Source of the DNA: Bolinopsis microptera
Lineage: Eukaryota > Ctenophora > Tentaculata > Lobata > Bolinopsidae
Direction of reading: 5' to 3'
Assembly: GCF_026151205.1 (NCBI RefSeq)
Contig: NC_087077.1
Coordinates: forward strand, 14,916,983 to 14,980,982
Length of the DNA: 64,000 bases
Shown: piece after piece, positions 43,965 to 55,116 of the stretch
Layout: every line of letters starts with the position of its first letter
Position numbering within the stretch: the first letter of the stretch is position 1
Position numbers and translations under genes: made by a program
Notes under the pieces: model-generated
Seen by the model: only the letters and a program-made list of their open reading frames with translations
The model's database searches: none
Told to the model about the DNA's origin: nothing

Positions 43965-46900
43965 TCATTCTAATGAAGGTAAGGTATGCACGTGTCTCAG
44001 TGCTAGATGTTTCATATCCCTCAGAATGTCCGGTGTAGCCCACACACTATCTTTACCCAGTAAACTATTCAGAGAATGAAGTAAAGATCCCGTTGATATT
44101 GCCTGAAATGCGAGGTATTAGTTCCATGGCTGTAAAATATTCATAAGCGTGGTAAGAATGCTGCAATCTTCTTTGTTGAGAAACCAACCATATTCGGTAA
44201 ATACGGCCTTAAAAATATCATTGAGCACCTGCTGTACAACGGCGAGAAAATTTATCAAGCATTGCAACAATATGTTACATTTTAGTTTTCCATTCAATTC
44301 ATAATAAATGCAGGGTTTTGGCAAAATAGCTTTGATTCTGAGCACACGAATAGTCCCTTCTAGATTGTTGGCTCTAACTAGTAAGTAATATCTATCTACA
44401 AAGTGTTGACATTTGGCCAAGCACGTGCCAATGATTGGATTACTAAGGCCCCTTTTTCGGAACAAATTACAGCGAATTCCTTCACAAATAGAGCCAAGAA
44501 TTTGGCATGATTAATACTGATCTATAAAGTACGTGTTGTTAAGACTCAGCGGGTAGCAAGCAAAGAATAACGATCATCACACTACCTCACTGTGCAAGAT
44601 TAAAGTGATAAATCTCAACCAGTCGTTATAATTCTAGTCAACCTAAACAATCAGTTTACTACGATATTCTCCTTCTTCAGTCCTTACTTGCTCAGCAGAA
44701 GTTAAGTTATCCAGGAAAGTGTGATCAATATCAAATGGGTTAGCAGGAGGTGGTTCAGTAGTCAACAAGACCAGTTCTGCTATGATATCCCAGATAGTGA
44801 TACTATCTACCATGTATCTTGTCATGCTCAGTAGATCTATTGGACTGTCTCTGTCAACTGTTCCGTACATCTCACACCTGGGTACACGTGTGGTTATGTG
44901 GTTATGTGGTTATGTGTGTAGTGTGTAGTGTGGTTATCATCTGTAGACTGTAGTGGTTTATATCAAATGCATTGCAGTGGTATACTGATATGGGCTTATA
45001 AAATATTGCTCATTTTAAACGCTCCTAGTCTGAACTGAATTTAACAGCAATCAATCGCATTTAAGGAAAAAGTTAGATTGCAGGAAAATACTGAATCTTG
45101 CGGTCTAAAACTCCGCCTACCTCTGAACAAGTCGCTCATGTCCGGTTCTAACCCACACAAAGGGTCTCCTGTAAGTTTCGTAACACCCGACTAGATAAGA
45201 GGTGTACTCATCGTCCTCAAAACTGGGAGTGTGCCTACAAGGACTGGAGGGTGGGTGTTCTCTGTCTATCATCACTGGGGTGGGGAACACTGGTTAATGG
45301 GGTGGGGAACACTGGTTAATGGGGTGGGGAACACTGGTTTATGGGGTGGGGAACACTGGTTAATGGGGTGGGGAACACTGGTTAATGGGGTGGGGAACAC
45401 TGGTTAATGAATAATGGGGTGAGGAACACTGGTTAATGGGGTGGGGAACACTGGTTAATGGGGTGGGGAACACTGGTTAATGGGGTGGGGAACACTGGTT
45501 AATGGGGTGGGGAACACTGGTTAATGGGGTGGGGAACAATGGTTAATGGGGTGGGGAACACTGGTTAATGGGGTGAGGAACACTGGTTACTGGGGTGGGG
45601 AACACTGGTTAGTGGTTAATGGGGTGGGGAACACTGGTTAATGGTGTGGGGAACAATGGTTAATGGGGTGGGGAACACTGGTTAATGGGGTGAGGAACAC
45701 TGGTTAATGGGGTGGGGAACACTGGTTAATGGGGTGGGGAACAATGGTTAATGGGGTGGGGAACAATGGTTAATGGGGTGGGGAACACTGGTTAATGGGG
45801 TGAGGAACACTGGTTACTGGGGTGGGGAACGCTGGTTAGTGGTTAATGGGGTGGGGAACACTGGTTAATGGGGTGGGGAACACTGGTTAGTGGTTAATGG
45901 GGTGGGGAACACTGGTTAATGGGTTGGGGAACACTGGTTAATGGGGTGAGGAACACTGGTTAATGGGGTGAGGAACACTGGTTAATGGGGTGGGGAACAC
46001 TGGTTAATGGGGTGGGGAACACTGGTTAATGGGGTGAGGAACAATGGTTAATGGGGTGGGGAACACTGGTTAATGGGTTGGGGAACACTGGTTAATGGGG
46101 TGGGGAACACTGGTTAATGGGTTGGGGAACACTGGTTAATGGGGTGGGGAACACTGGTTAATGGGGTGGGGAACACTGGTTAATGGGGTGGGGAACACTG
46201 GTTAATGGGGTGGGGAACACTGGTTAATGGGGTGGGGAACACTGGTTAATGGGGTGGGGAACACTGGTTAATGGGGTGGGGAACACTGGTTAATGGGGTG
46301 GGGAACACTGGTTAATGGGGTGGGGAACACTGGTTAATGGGGTGGGGAACACGGGTTAATGGGGTGGGGAACACTGGTTAATGGGGTGAGGAACACTAGT
46401 TAATGGGGTGGGGAACACTGGTTAATGGGGTGGGGAACACTGGTTACTGGGGTGGGGAACACTGGTTAATGGGGTGGGGAACACTGGTTAATGGGGTGGG
46501 GAACAATGGTTAATGGGGTGGGAAACACTGGTAAATGGGGTGGGGAACACTGGTTAATGGGGTGGGGAACAATGGTTAATGGGGTGGGGAACAATGGTTA
46601 ATGGGGTGGGGAACACTGGTTAATGGGGTGGGGAACACTGGTTAATGAGGTGGGGAACACTGGTTAATGGGGTGGGGAACACTGGTTAATGGGGTGGGGA
46701 ACACTGGTTAATGGGGTGACGTGGGGAACACTGGTTAATGGGGTGGGGAACAATGGTTAATGGGGTGGGAAACACTGGTAAATGGGGTGGGGAACACTGG
46801 TTAATGGGGTGGGGAACACTGGTTAATGGGGTGGGGAACACTGGTTAATGGGGTGGGGAACACTGGTTAATAATGTTATACTCGGGATGTTTGTGATGTT

Positions 46901-49900
46901 TCATCGTGTTGTAAGCCTCTTTAAATTTAAGTGACTGTGCGTGCCCACTGATCAATGATCAATTTAGAAACTTTTAAAAAATTGAGTTAGGCCTTTAAAA
47001 GTGCTGAAATTAATGTACTTTAACAGTTAACACATAAAAAACATATTCATTAGTTAGAATGGGTTTATCTAAAGTTAAGCCCTTTACAAAGAATATGTAA
47101 ATTGAATTATTATTTGGAAATATTCTAATAAATCCTAGATTAAAGATCACCGACCCAGTACTGACCCTCCACCGACCCTTTGGCCACCTCTCAGCGATCC
47201 CCGGCAACCACCTACCAATCTACATTTTTCGAGACTCGAGTAAAATGTGTTTTACAACTTATTTTGAATCTACATCTTGAATTGTCTGGAAACTCGGTGT
47301 AATAGGAATACATTAAAATTCCACAAGTTATTTGATGTGTTAAACTACAAAATTGTGTAATGCAACATTATACACTACACTGTTGAATAATGCAACGTGT
47401 GAGAGTACCTAAAGGCTGCGAATTTGGCGAACTGTTCAGCTTAATCGCAGTGTTTTTTTCCTTCAAATTTGCCATAAATCAATTTTAGGCAGGTTTAGGA
47501 TCGCAGTATTTGCAAAATTTGATCACACCTATTACCTATATTTTGCCTCTGCGGCCCAATGGGATATTTTTGGATCTAAGCCAAAACAATAAAATGTGGC
47601 AAAAACTAATCACAACGTATCAAAAGATCTGAGAAATACCTGGATCAAAGTTGACAAGTTCCAGCCTATCAGTAGCCACATTTTCAGTTTCTTTGTTAGA
47701 GTTGAGCACTGTAATAACCAGCTCCTCACTGCTCCTCAGATACATTGTGAAGTGTTTGAACCCCTCCAGGCATCCCACTACTTGCATCTGAGTTATTTAA
47801 TTTGTTAGTTACTTTTATTTAACACTTGTAATGATTGATTACTTTTAGTTTATTTGACCAGGAAGAAATTCACACAGCATGTACTATATAAATTCATAAG
47901 TAAATTGTGTGATGCCGTTTTCGTTAACTACAATATTCTTGTATTTTTTGTTTTCTTGTTATTGAAATATGTATCTGATGAGGTCACGAGAAATGTATTT
48001 TAATAATACGTTGAAATGTAACGTACACGAGAGTAACACATTTTCAGTCAATAATACTACCCCTACTATGTAAAGTATACTATACTGATTCAAACCTGGC
48101 AAAAGAGTAAAAACAATCTTAACTCAAAAAAATTGTAAGTTAACTGAAATAAGCGGCTACAAAGTGCAAAAGTGATGGACCGTGAAGATGAAATTTAATC
48201 CACCAGTAAACCAGCTTTTAAGTCTGCTATATAATACAGGGGAACAATATACCGCGGAAAATTGTGTTATCACGTACGTGCTAAGTGAACAGTATTGTGA
48301 ACTACAAGATTAACTTTCAGGCAGTAGAGGCAAAATATTTTAAAATGGTTTAAGTGGTTTAGTCAACTGGCCGGTTCCACGAAAAGTTCCATAAAACGAT
48401 TAATGAGTATCATATCATCAAACTACATCACGATACAAACTGGGAATACAATAACATTGATTCCGAACAATAGATTCCGCCGGAGAAAACATAACAGAGT
48501 TAAATCTAACAGCAATAATTCTGAGAAAAACGATTTCTCGGGTATATGATTTAAACATGACGTAAAATATTCTGAATTTCGGGCGTGATTTTACGTTTCT
48601 CCTTTCAACACAGTCGTGCTATATAATAATAGTTAGATAATTACTTAATAGTAAATAGAAACATGTGCTGTTTTAAGGATTCAAGATCAAACGATCAGTG
48701 GGCCCCAATGTCGCACATTGTCAAGTTAAGGGACATTTAAACCCTTGTAAGTGTTTTTACCAGCAACCTATCATGATCTTCTATTTCCGGTTAAATTTGA
48801 ATGGTAGAGAATGCTATATTCATGTCATTCATTATAACCGACTAAAGTGGGAGTCAGTGTAATCCAGACTGATAGATCTTAGCAGGTTTGCAGAATCGCT
48901 AATTCTATTACTGGTTGCCACGTAATTAATTCTTAATGTCATTTTAATAGTAATAGTGTCAGATCCTTCATTACTTTTAATTACATCATTTCATGGCCAT
49001 CGTCTGACGTCTCTACTAAACCTACGTTTCCTCTGTGCTTTAGGTTCCTTGAACTCTTGAACTAAACATTGGCTTCCTACTATGCATAAATATTAAATAT
49101 GCTCTATGTTCCTAACAGGCTTTCAGTTCCTTCTAGCAATTAAACGTACCTTTCATAGGTGAGAGCTCTCTCTATTCTAGAATACTGGGAAAAATTGTTG
49201 GTTTACCGGGAAATACTCAAAATATTGAATATGTGAAATATCACTTGAGATCTGGTCATGGACTTAGCTAGCTATGTTGCACATTCGTTTAACAGTTGTT
49301 TTTCTTATAGAATTTGCTTGTGGATCTGAAAGTCTTCATAGAGAGTCAAATACCGGTAGTAATTTAACTTAAATCACTGAAATAAGTGATTTAAGTTTTT
49401 TTAATGCGTCATTTAATTGTAATCATTGCGTTATTTAATTGTAGAGAGAAAAACACGTACAATGTTTCTGAGGGAAATTCTGTGCAAGGTACCGGGAAGG
49501 AAAATATTTATGAAGTGTCTAGACATTTAGTTCCTTCTAAAATTATTAATAAATTTCGTTTGGTTTTAGGTTCATTTCAGGAATAAGCTTCCTACCAAGT
49601 ATGTTGGTATTAGGCAACATTTACCAGTGCAGGTATAGTGTGTGTAACATTTTACGTTATAGTATTATACACTCTCTCGTTAAACATAAGCACTACTACA
49701 ATTGTTAATTATAATTCTAACTCGTGCTTTAGTAGCTGACACTAGCCCCAATAATCCTAATACAATCCAAAATCTGAGGCCTAGCTTCAACCATGGGGTA
49801 GCGGGAGGGGTGAACTTGTGTGGTAGATTAACCAGAACTAAAAGTGAAATATTTAAGTAAACAAACCCACCTCTTGAGATAAAAGCAACATCTTCCTCCT

Positions 49901-49948
49901 GTCTGGAACTACCAGTTTAGTTCTGGTGATGGAGCTACACACACTCAT
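43965..49948 (-). CDS. Five-exon gene of unknown function (235 aa)
   Basis: Exons: 49871-49948, 47640-47787, 45121-45274, 44688-44877 and 43965-44102. All splice sites are GT-AG and phases 0/1/2/0 agree, giving one uninterrupted 235-aa frame from MSVCSSITRT to LPSLE. This agreement across five pieces is the main evidence that it is real. I do not recognise the family. No signal peptide or membrane helix; composition is cytosolic. Exon 2 (MQVVGCLEGFKHFTMYLRSS ...) looks like alternating strands. Exon 3 is acidic then aromatic (FEDDEYTSYLVGCYETYRRP). Exons 4-5 look helical (SITIWDIIAELVLL). Introns 1 and 2 are long (2.1 and 2.4 kb), and intron 2 holds a 1.6-kb minisatellite beside its acceptor. 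An AG lies 7 nt before the ATG. It could be a diverged member of a known family. Confidence 0.72.
45275..46872. repeat. Large minisatellite (22-bp GGTTAATGGGGTGGGGAACACT) in intron 2
   Basis: About 70 units, mostly 22 bp, with point variants (GAACAAT, GGGTTGGGG) and occasional inserts (GGTTAGT). The left edge touches the 3' splice site of exon 3 (45274); on the gene strand the units are rich in C/T (CCAGTGTTCCCCACCCCATT). Confidence 0.95.
46873..47639. other. Intron 2 remainder of the unknown gene
   Basis: No exon is needed here by phase, and none was recognised. Confidence 0.5.
47788..49870. other. Intron 1 of the unknown gene
   Basis: 2.1 kb of AT-rich sequence with no further exon required by phase. 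Unseen micro-exons cannot be ruled out. Confidence 0.45.
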
Positions 49949-51595
49949 CCTACTCCTAGATACAGGTTAATTATGTAATTATCTAGTTAATTATGTAAAT
50001 ATCTAGCGTAATTACTATGTTATTTCAATGTAAGTAGGTGTGTAATTATAATTTACAAATAAATCATGTATACTCGTTTCTTGTTTTAACTATTAGGAAT
50101 CAGTGTTAAAGGACAGAATTAGGAAAACTTTCTGAGGTAGGTTAAATAATTTGTCGGCAGTTTTTTCTTTCATATCATTTAATTTCAGACAAAAATGAAA
50201 CAACCATGATTAGAAAAAAGCCAAAAAGTCAAACCCACATAATCAAAAAAGCCAGGTATTTTAGAACCCAAACTGAAACTGAATGTGCTAAGACTAAAAA
50301 ACAAGCAAATCAAGCCAATGCAAATCCCGCGTGATCTAAACACGAACTTAATATAAATAAGCAAAAGGGCGTTACATTTATTAATTCTAAAACAATTTAG
50401 TCTCAGATTGAACTTAGTTAACATATAATGTTTTAGAATTAGCGGTTGGCACCGAAATCTTTTCAGGGTGACTGGACAATCAAATATTATTTTCTTGATT
50501 ACTGTTACAAATACATTTCATAAATAGAATCATTACTTAAATTTAATTGAAGTTAAATTATCCACTGTACAGTAAAAATGTAAAAACTTAACATTAACTT
50601 ATATTAACTTATATTGGTTTAGACCTGATATCATCACTCATTAGGGCAAAAACACATACTATGATTAATCACACACACATATTTGTATCTTATAATATTA
50701 ATATGACGATGTGACACATTTAATTTTTATCGCCGATAGGAATTCCAACATACGCTGATTACACCTCGGAATATTACGAGAAAGGGGAATCTGCTAAAAT
50801 ATGCCGGAAAATACCGTATCTGAATAGTGGAGTAATGGTCGGAATTGTAATTTACAGATCATAATATTATTATGATGATGTGAGTAAAATTTAATGATTT
50901 GTGATCACTGACACTGACACAGGATGCCTCTTAACTTGATACTAGGATATCATGTAACATCGTCCTTACTCCTTATTTAATATTTGAACAACTTTGTATA
51001 ACAGAGTTATGGACGTAAAAGAAATTGTGGTACGTGTTTAAAAGATCGTGCTTGTACCTGATTTTATACGAAAGCCCGAAAGGGCCCTTGCTCTTAACTG
51101 AAAACATGCTACAAAAGAATTTAATAATTCCATTACAAACCCACAAAACCCACAAACATAACATCCAGATTCCAGTATCTACATATAACTATCTACCATC
51201 ATCCACCAATATAATGTGTAATCTCAAGTTCTTCATAATTTGATCATTAATTAATGTAACTAAGCCCTTGTGCAAGCTACAGCAAAATGAACATATCAAA
51301 GTTATCAAATCATAACAGAACACAGTAAGTTTTACTTCAGCAAAGGAAAAAGCGAACTAAACCCTCTAAATTAAACTGTATCAAAATTCCAAAACAACAG
51401 CAACGCTGCAAACAGCAACGCTGCAAACAGCAAACTGATTTTATCACAACGTTTAACATTCCCACAGTTTGGGTATCAGATCTTATATCCTAAACCGCGT
51501 ACTGATGCAGCTGAAAGTTTAATCTTGAATAATAACACGCATGGAATACAGTGCAGTTTCAACATATACAATGTACACTCGGCACAGTTATAAGT
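49949..51595. other. Intergenic between the unknown gene and PIGH
   Basis: No exon or strong repeat. AT-rich with scattered short frames lacking support. Confidence 0.45.
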
Positions 51596-53527
51596 TTACG
51601 ATCCCTTTTTGTTTCTCATTTCTTTAAAGGATTGTGCAAGGCATTTTCTGGTCTTCTCGAAGACGTCTTCAGTCGACATGATGTTGTCTTTTCCAAACGC
51701 ACAAAGGTTCTTCTCTATGGCTTCCTCTGTGTATCTGAAAAACATTATATAAACCATACAGTTTTGAAGAGCTCTCTAGGCATATATCAAAACATCTTCC
51801 CGCCGTTTTGATATCTTAGAATAAGACTAATAAGTTTACCTCAGTTACCTAGTTAAATAGAACTACCTGAGTATTCCATGTCTAATCTTGTTAATGGTAT
51901 CCAGATTTGGTCGCAGGGACGTAAAGAGAGGAACTTGTACTGACTTCTCTTGTCCGGTTCTTATCATCAGGTTCAGAATACCTAAGGAGTATCGGGATCA
52001 GTGTTATGATTATATAATTTATTAATTAATTATATAATTATCAAATGATTTAGCAGATTTAGCAGAGTTGTAGGAAAGATCAGACGGATACAGACAGCAT
52101 TTAGAATAATGTTCTGTAGATGTTGTCTCTGCCAGTTCGACATTGATTAGATTTCTTCAGACTTTCTGATGGCTAAGTCGATCAAATTCCTAAATACTGT
52201 TCCATTATTCCCACAAAATGGATCCTGATGATTCAAAGTGTTTGCCAGTGATTCCAGGGACCTTTGTAAGAAATTGGGTGTCTAGTAGGTGTCTTAATCA
52301 GATTGCAATGTAAACCTCGTATAGTAGGAATTTTTCTAACTATTCGATATCTTCTAAAATTACGCAATATCACGCTCATCCAAGTATTTGTGGACAGTCC
52401 AACTCAGAAACAGCGTTTTTAAATGAAGGGATATCCCCATGTGCCCCCAGTCACTGCAGCTAAATTCTCTTCACATTACTAAGCTGATTGTTTATTGATT
52501 CTGACTTAGTGGATAGTGAACAAGGAGACAAATGATCTTTCGAAAAGGCAGCATCCTGTAGAATATAAGAACCAGCTCTTTTAACAGTGTCAATACCCAT
52601 TTTACTGAATGGTACAAGTGAAGCATTAACATAACAATTGAACTGATCACGGAACTTTTAAATGATAAAAATAAAGTAAAAGTAAAAGAATGAGCTATAC
52701 CGTGTACTCTAGATCCCATAATGTTCTCAATTACCGGAATACCCAGTAATCTGTTGAGAGGCACAGACTGGAACATCTTCCTTCCTGGTCAGAGGTTTCA
52801 GTTAGACGCAAATTACATACCTATTCGTAATGAGTAGTCCACTTTTGGTTCTTTGAGAATTTTCAATATGTATACGTAGTAATGAGACAAATTATCAAAT
52901 ATCACTAAATTCACTAGTTAATTCACGAAGGTACCTAGAAGGGTGGTAGCAGAGTAAGTGATGCAGGTATCTTTGATAATCGTCACTGTCTCCTTGCAAA
53001 CTTTCGAGAGTTCGTAGTACAACATCAATATAATGGACACTGTAAAAGTGTTACATATTATTTAGCCATGCTGATTTATGGGCGTTATACTTTCTTGTTT
53101 AAAGTTCTAAAATATAAAATGTAAAAGAATTTTATAGCATTGTTGGCAAGCACTTCTTTTGAAATAACTATGACGTACTGATAAGAAATTACAAAAGTAA
53201 ATAACTTGACTTTAGAATGACATTAATCTAAATCTTAAATAGCTTGGATACGATATGATCAATAAATTTATAAATTTTTAAATAATATAAATAAGTTGTT
53301 TTGTAATGCATTTTTGTTCAAATACCTGAAACAACTACAATGGCAAGTCTCCTAGCCCATATCATGCTAAGCATGGCTGCAAACACCATAATAACCCTGA
53401 AAGAGATCATGTTTCTCTTTCTGTTTGGGAGCTCTATCACGTACTGCAGAGACAGCTCATCTTGTTTTGTTGTCAGGATTCTTACAGAGGAATTGGTGCT
53501 GGGTATATGTATCTGCTCCTTTTCCAT
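51596..53527 (-). CDS. PIGH: GPI-GlcNAc transferase subunit H
   Basis: Five exons: 53326-53527, 52935-53039, 52701-52784, 51867-51981 and 51596-51734. Phases 1/1/1/2 agree, giving 214 aa (human 188). The N-terminal 40 residues are polar. Then come two closely spaced hydrophobic segments (VIMVFAAMLSMIW and AIVVVSVSIILMLYYEL), the membrane hairpin of PIG-H. The conserved cytosolic part follows: KETVTIIKDTCITYSATTLL, SVPLNRLLGIPVIENIMGSR, GILNLMIR, and VPLFTSLRPNLDTINKI, matching the family's 'ES+ +I ... I.YYL.I+' and 'VPVF.S.KPRLD' blocks. PIG-H is part of the ER complex (PIG-A, C, H, P, Q, Y, DPM2) that adds GlcNAc to phosphatidylinositol, the first step of GPI-anchor synthesis. The C-terminus is about 25 residues longer than usual and charged. 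An AG lies 4 nt before the ATG. Confidence 0.85.
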
Positions 53528-54170
53528 GCTCCTATAATGTGGTATAACTGTTAGGAGATGTTTGCTGTACTAGGGGTAGTATCGATACTTTCCCGTAATA
53601 CTGAACTTTCTAATACTTCTCTTATTACAAGATGATGAAATGGAAATAATCATGGACTCATTTGAGGTGTACATATAAATAGTGTGGTGTTCAATATATA
53701 ACAATAAACAAGACAAACCGTCAAAATATTATGTTTAAAAAACTTGCATTTAACAGTAACGTGAATCGTCTCAGTTAAAACACAAAACATCAAATTTAAA
53801 CAACAACCAACTATTTATCACGCACAAAAATCTAGACACCTGGTCAAAACTTCAACATGAATACCCTAGTAAAATACTAGGTAAACCAAAAATAACATTG
53901 TTTTTAAACATGTGAGTTGTACCATAATATAACAAACACTCCAACAGCAGGATACGAATAAGATTTTAGAATGAACATTAATTCTGGCCCGCTCTGCTAG
54001 TTATCCAGTAAGACTACACCATAAACTACACCGTATAACCTTATTAGAGCCGCTAAACCACGACCATCTGGTTAAAAGTAGCTGTTTATAGCTGGTATTG
54101 TATATAAATAACTTGATCTCACAGCGTTCGTGCTAATTCGATGTGGTCCCTTTCACCTTATTCATGAAAC
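53528..54170. other. Intergenic upstream of PIGH
   Basis: No exon seen; AT-rich. Confidence 0.45.
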
Positions 54171-54176
54171 TTCTAG

Positions 54177-54589
54177 GGGGGGGGGGGGGGGCGCGGGCCA
54201 AGTGGATATTTGTAGATATTTGTAGATTAATGTAGAGTGGATAATCCACGAAAAAAGTGGATGACATTCTACAAATTTATACATTTATCTCCAAAAATTC
54301 AGTAGAATTTCTGGGCACATATTTGAGATTACATTTTTTGTAGATAAATGTAGATATTTGTAGATTATTGTCAATGGATAATTCACGAAAATTCTACAAA
54401 TTCTACAAATTTATACATTTATCTCAAAAAATTCAGTAGAATTTCTGGGCACATATTTGAGATATAAATTTTTTGTAGATAAATGTAGATATTTGTAGAT
54501 TATTGTAATGGATAATTCACGAAAAAAGTGGATGACATTATCCAAATATCTACAAATATCCACTTGCCCCCCCCCCCCCCCCCCCCCCC
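54177..54589. mobile_element. Element with poly-G and poly-C ends, inverted termini and TTCTAG direct repeats
   Basis: The left end is a run of about 16 G followed by AAGTGGATATTTGTAGATAT; the right end is the inverse (ATCTACAAATATCCACTTG then about 23 C). TTCTAG lies outside both ends (54171-54176, 54590-54595). Inside, a unit of about 130 bp (GGATAATTCACGAAAA ... TTTGTAGATTATTGT) is repeated about three times. No coding frame. Confidence 0.7.
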
Positions 54590-54595
54590 TTCTAG

Positions 54596-55116
54596 CATGG
54601 AGCATGTTAATTTCATCCTAATGCTTAATGCAGCCTCAATTTCAAAACCTCTTGAGGAATTTAACAAGCTCGTGACAAATATTCCGGATGTTTTTGGTTA
54701 TAGGGGTAAAGAGAGGTTGCCAGAAATTAACCATGTTTTATACAACTTCTGAGTGTTTCTTAGCCAGCATTATATTGTATACTTTATAATTATTCTTTCC
54801 AATTTAATCTTTAAAATCGAGCACTATAACACTGATCACAATCAAAACATTTGCGATTTGAGTCATACCAGAAAATTTAATCAGACCAAAATGCTAGAAG
54901 CAAGCAAATAAAGAAACTGTACAGTAAAGCATAGAGGACAGCCCTTAGGTTCAAATCACCATATAAGCACTGATTATTAGTGCACGAATCAAAAACTTCT
55001 TCTTTCAAGAATCGAGATGGGCTAAAAATATCAGTATTTCAGGATAGAGCTGACGTCAAATGTCTTCTGAATTATTGAAACAAAATTCTCTACGTTTGAT
55101 AAAAAATGAGAGAAGA
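54596..55116. other. Intergenic between PIGH and TRAPPC1
   Basis: No exon recognised; the TRAPPC1 3' UTR should lie at the right edge. Confidence 0.45.

Noticed and set aside
45275-46872. CRISPR-like regular repeats
   Set aside because: Units are contiguous with no unique spacers, and the context is an animal intron. This is a minisatellite.
54948-54957. GGTTCAAATC, a tRNA B-box-like word
   Set aside because: No A box, acceptor stem or anticodon arm can be folded around it.
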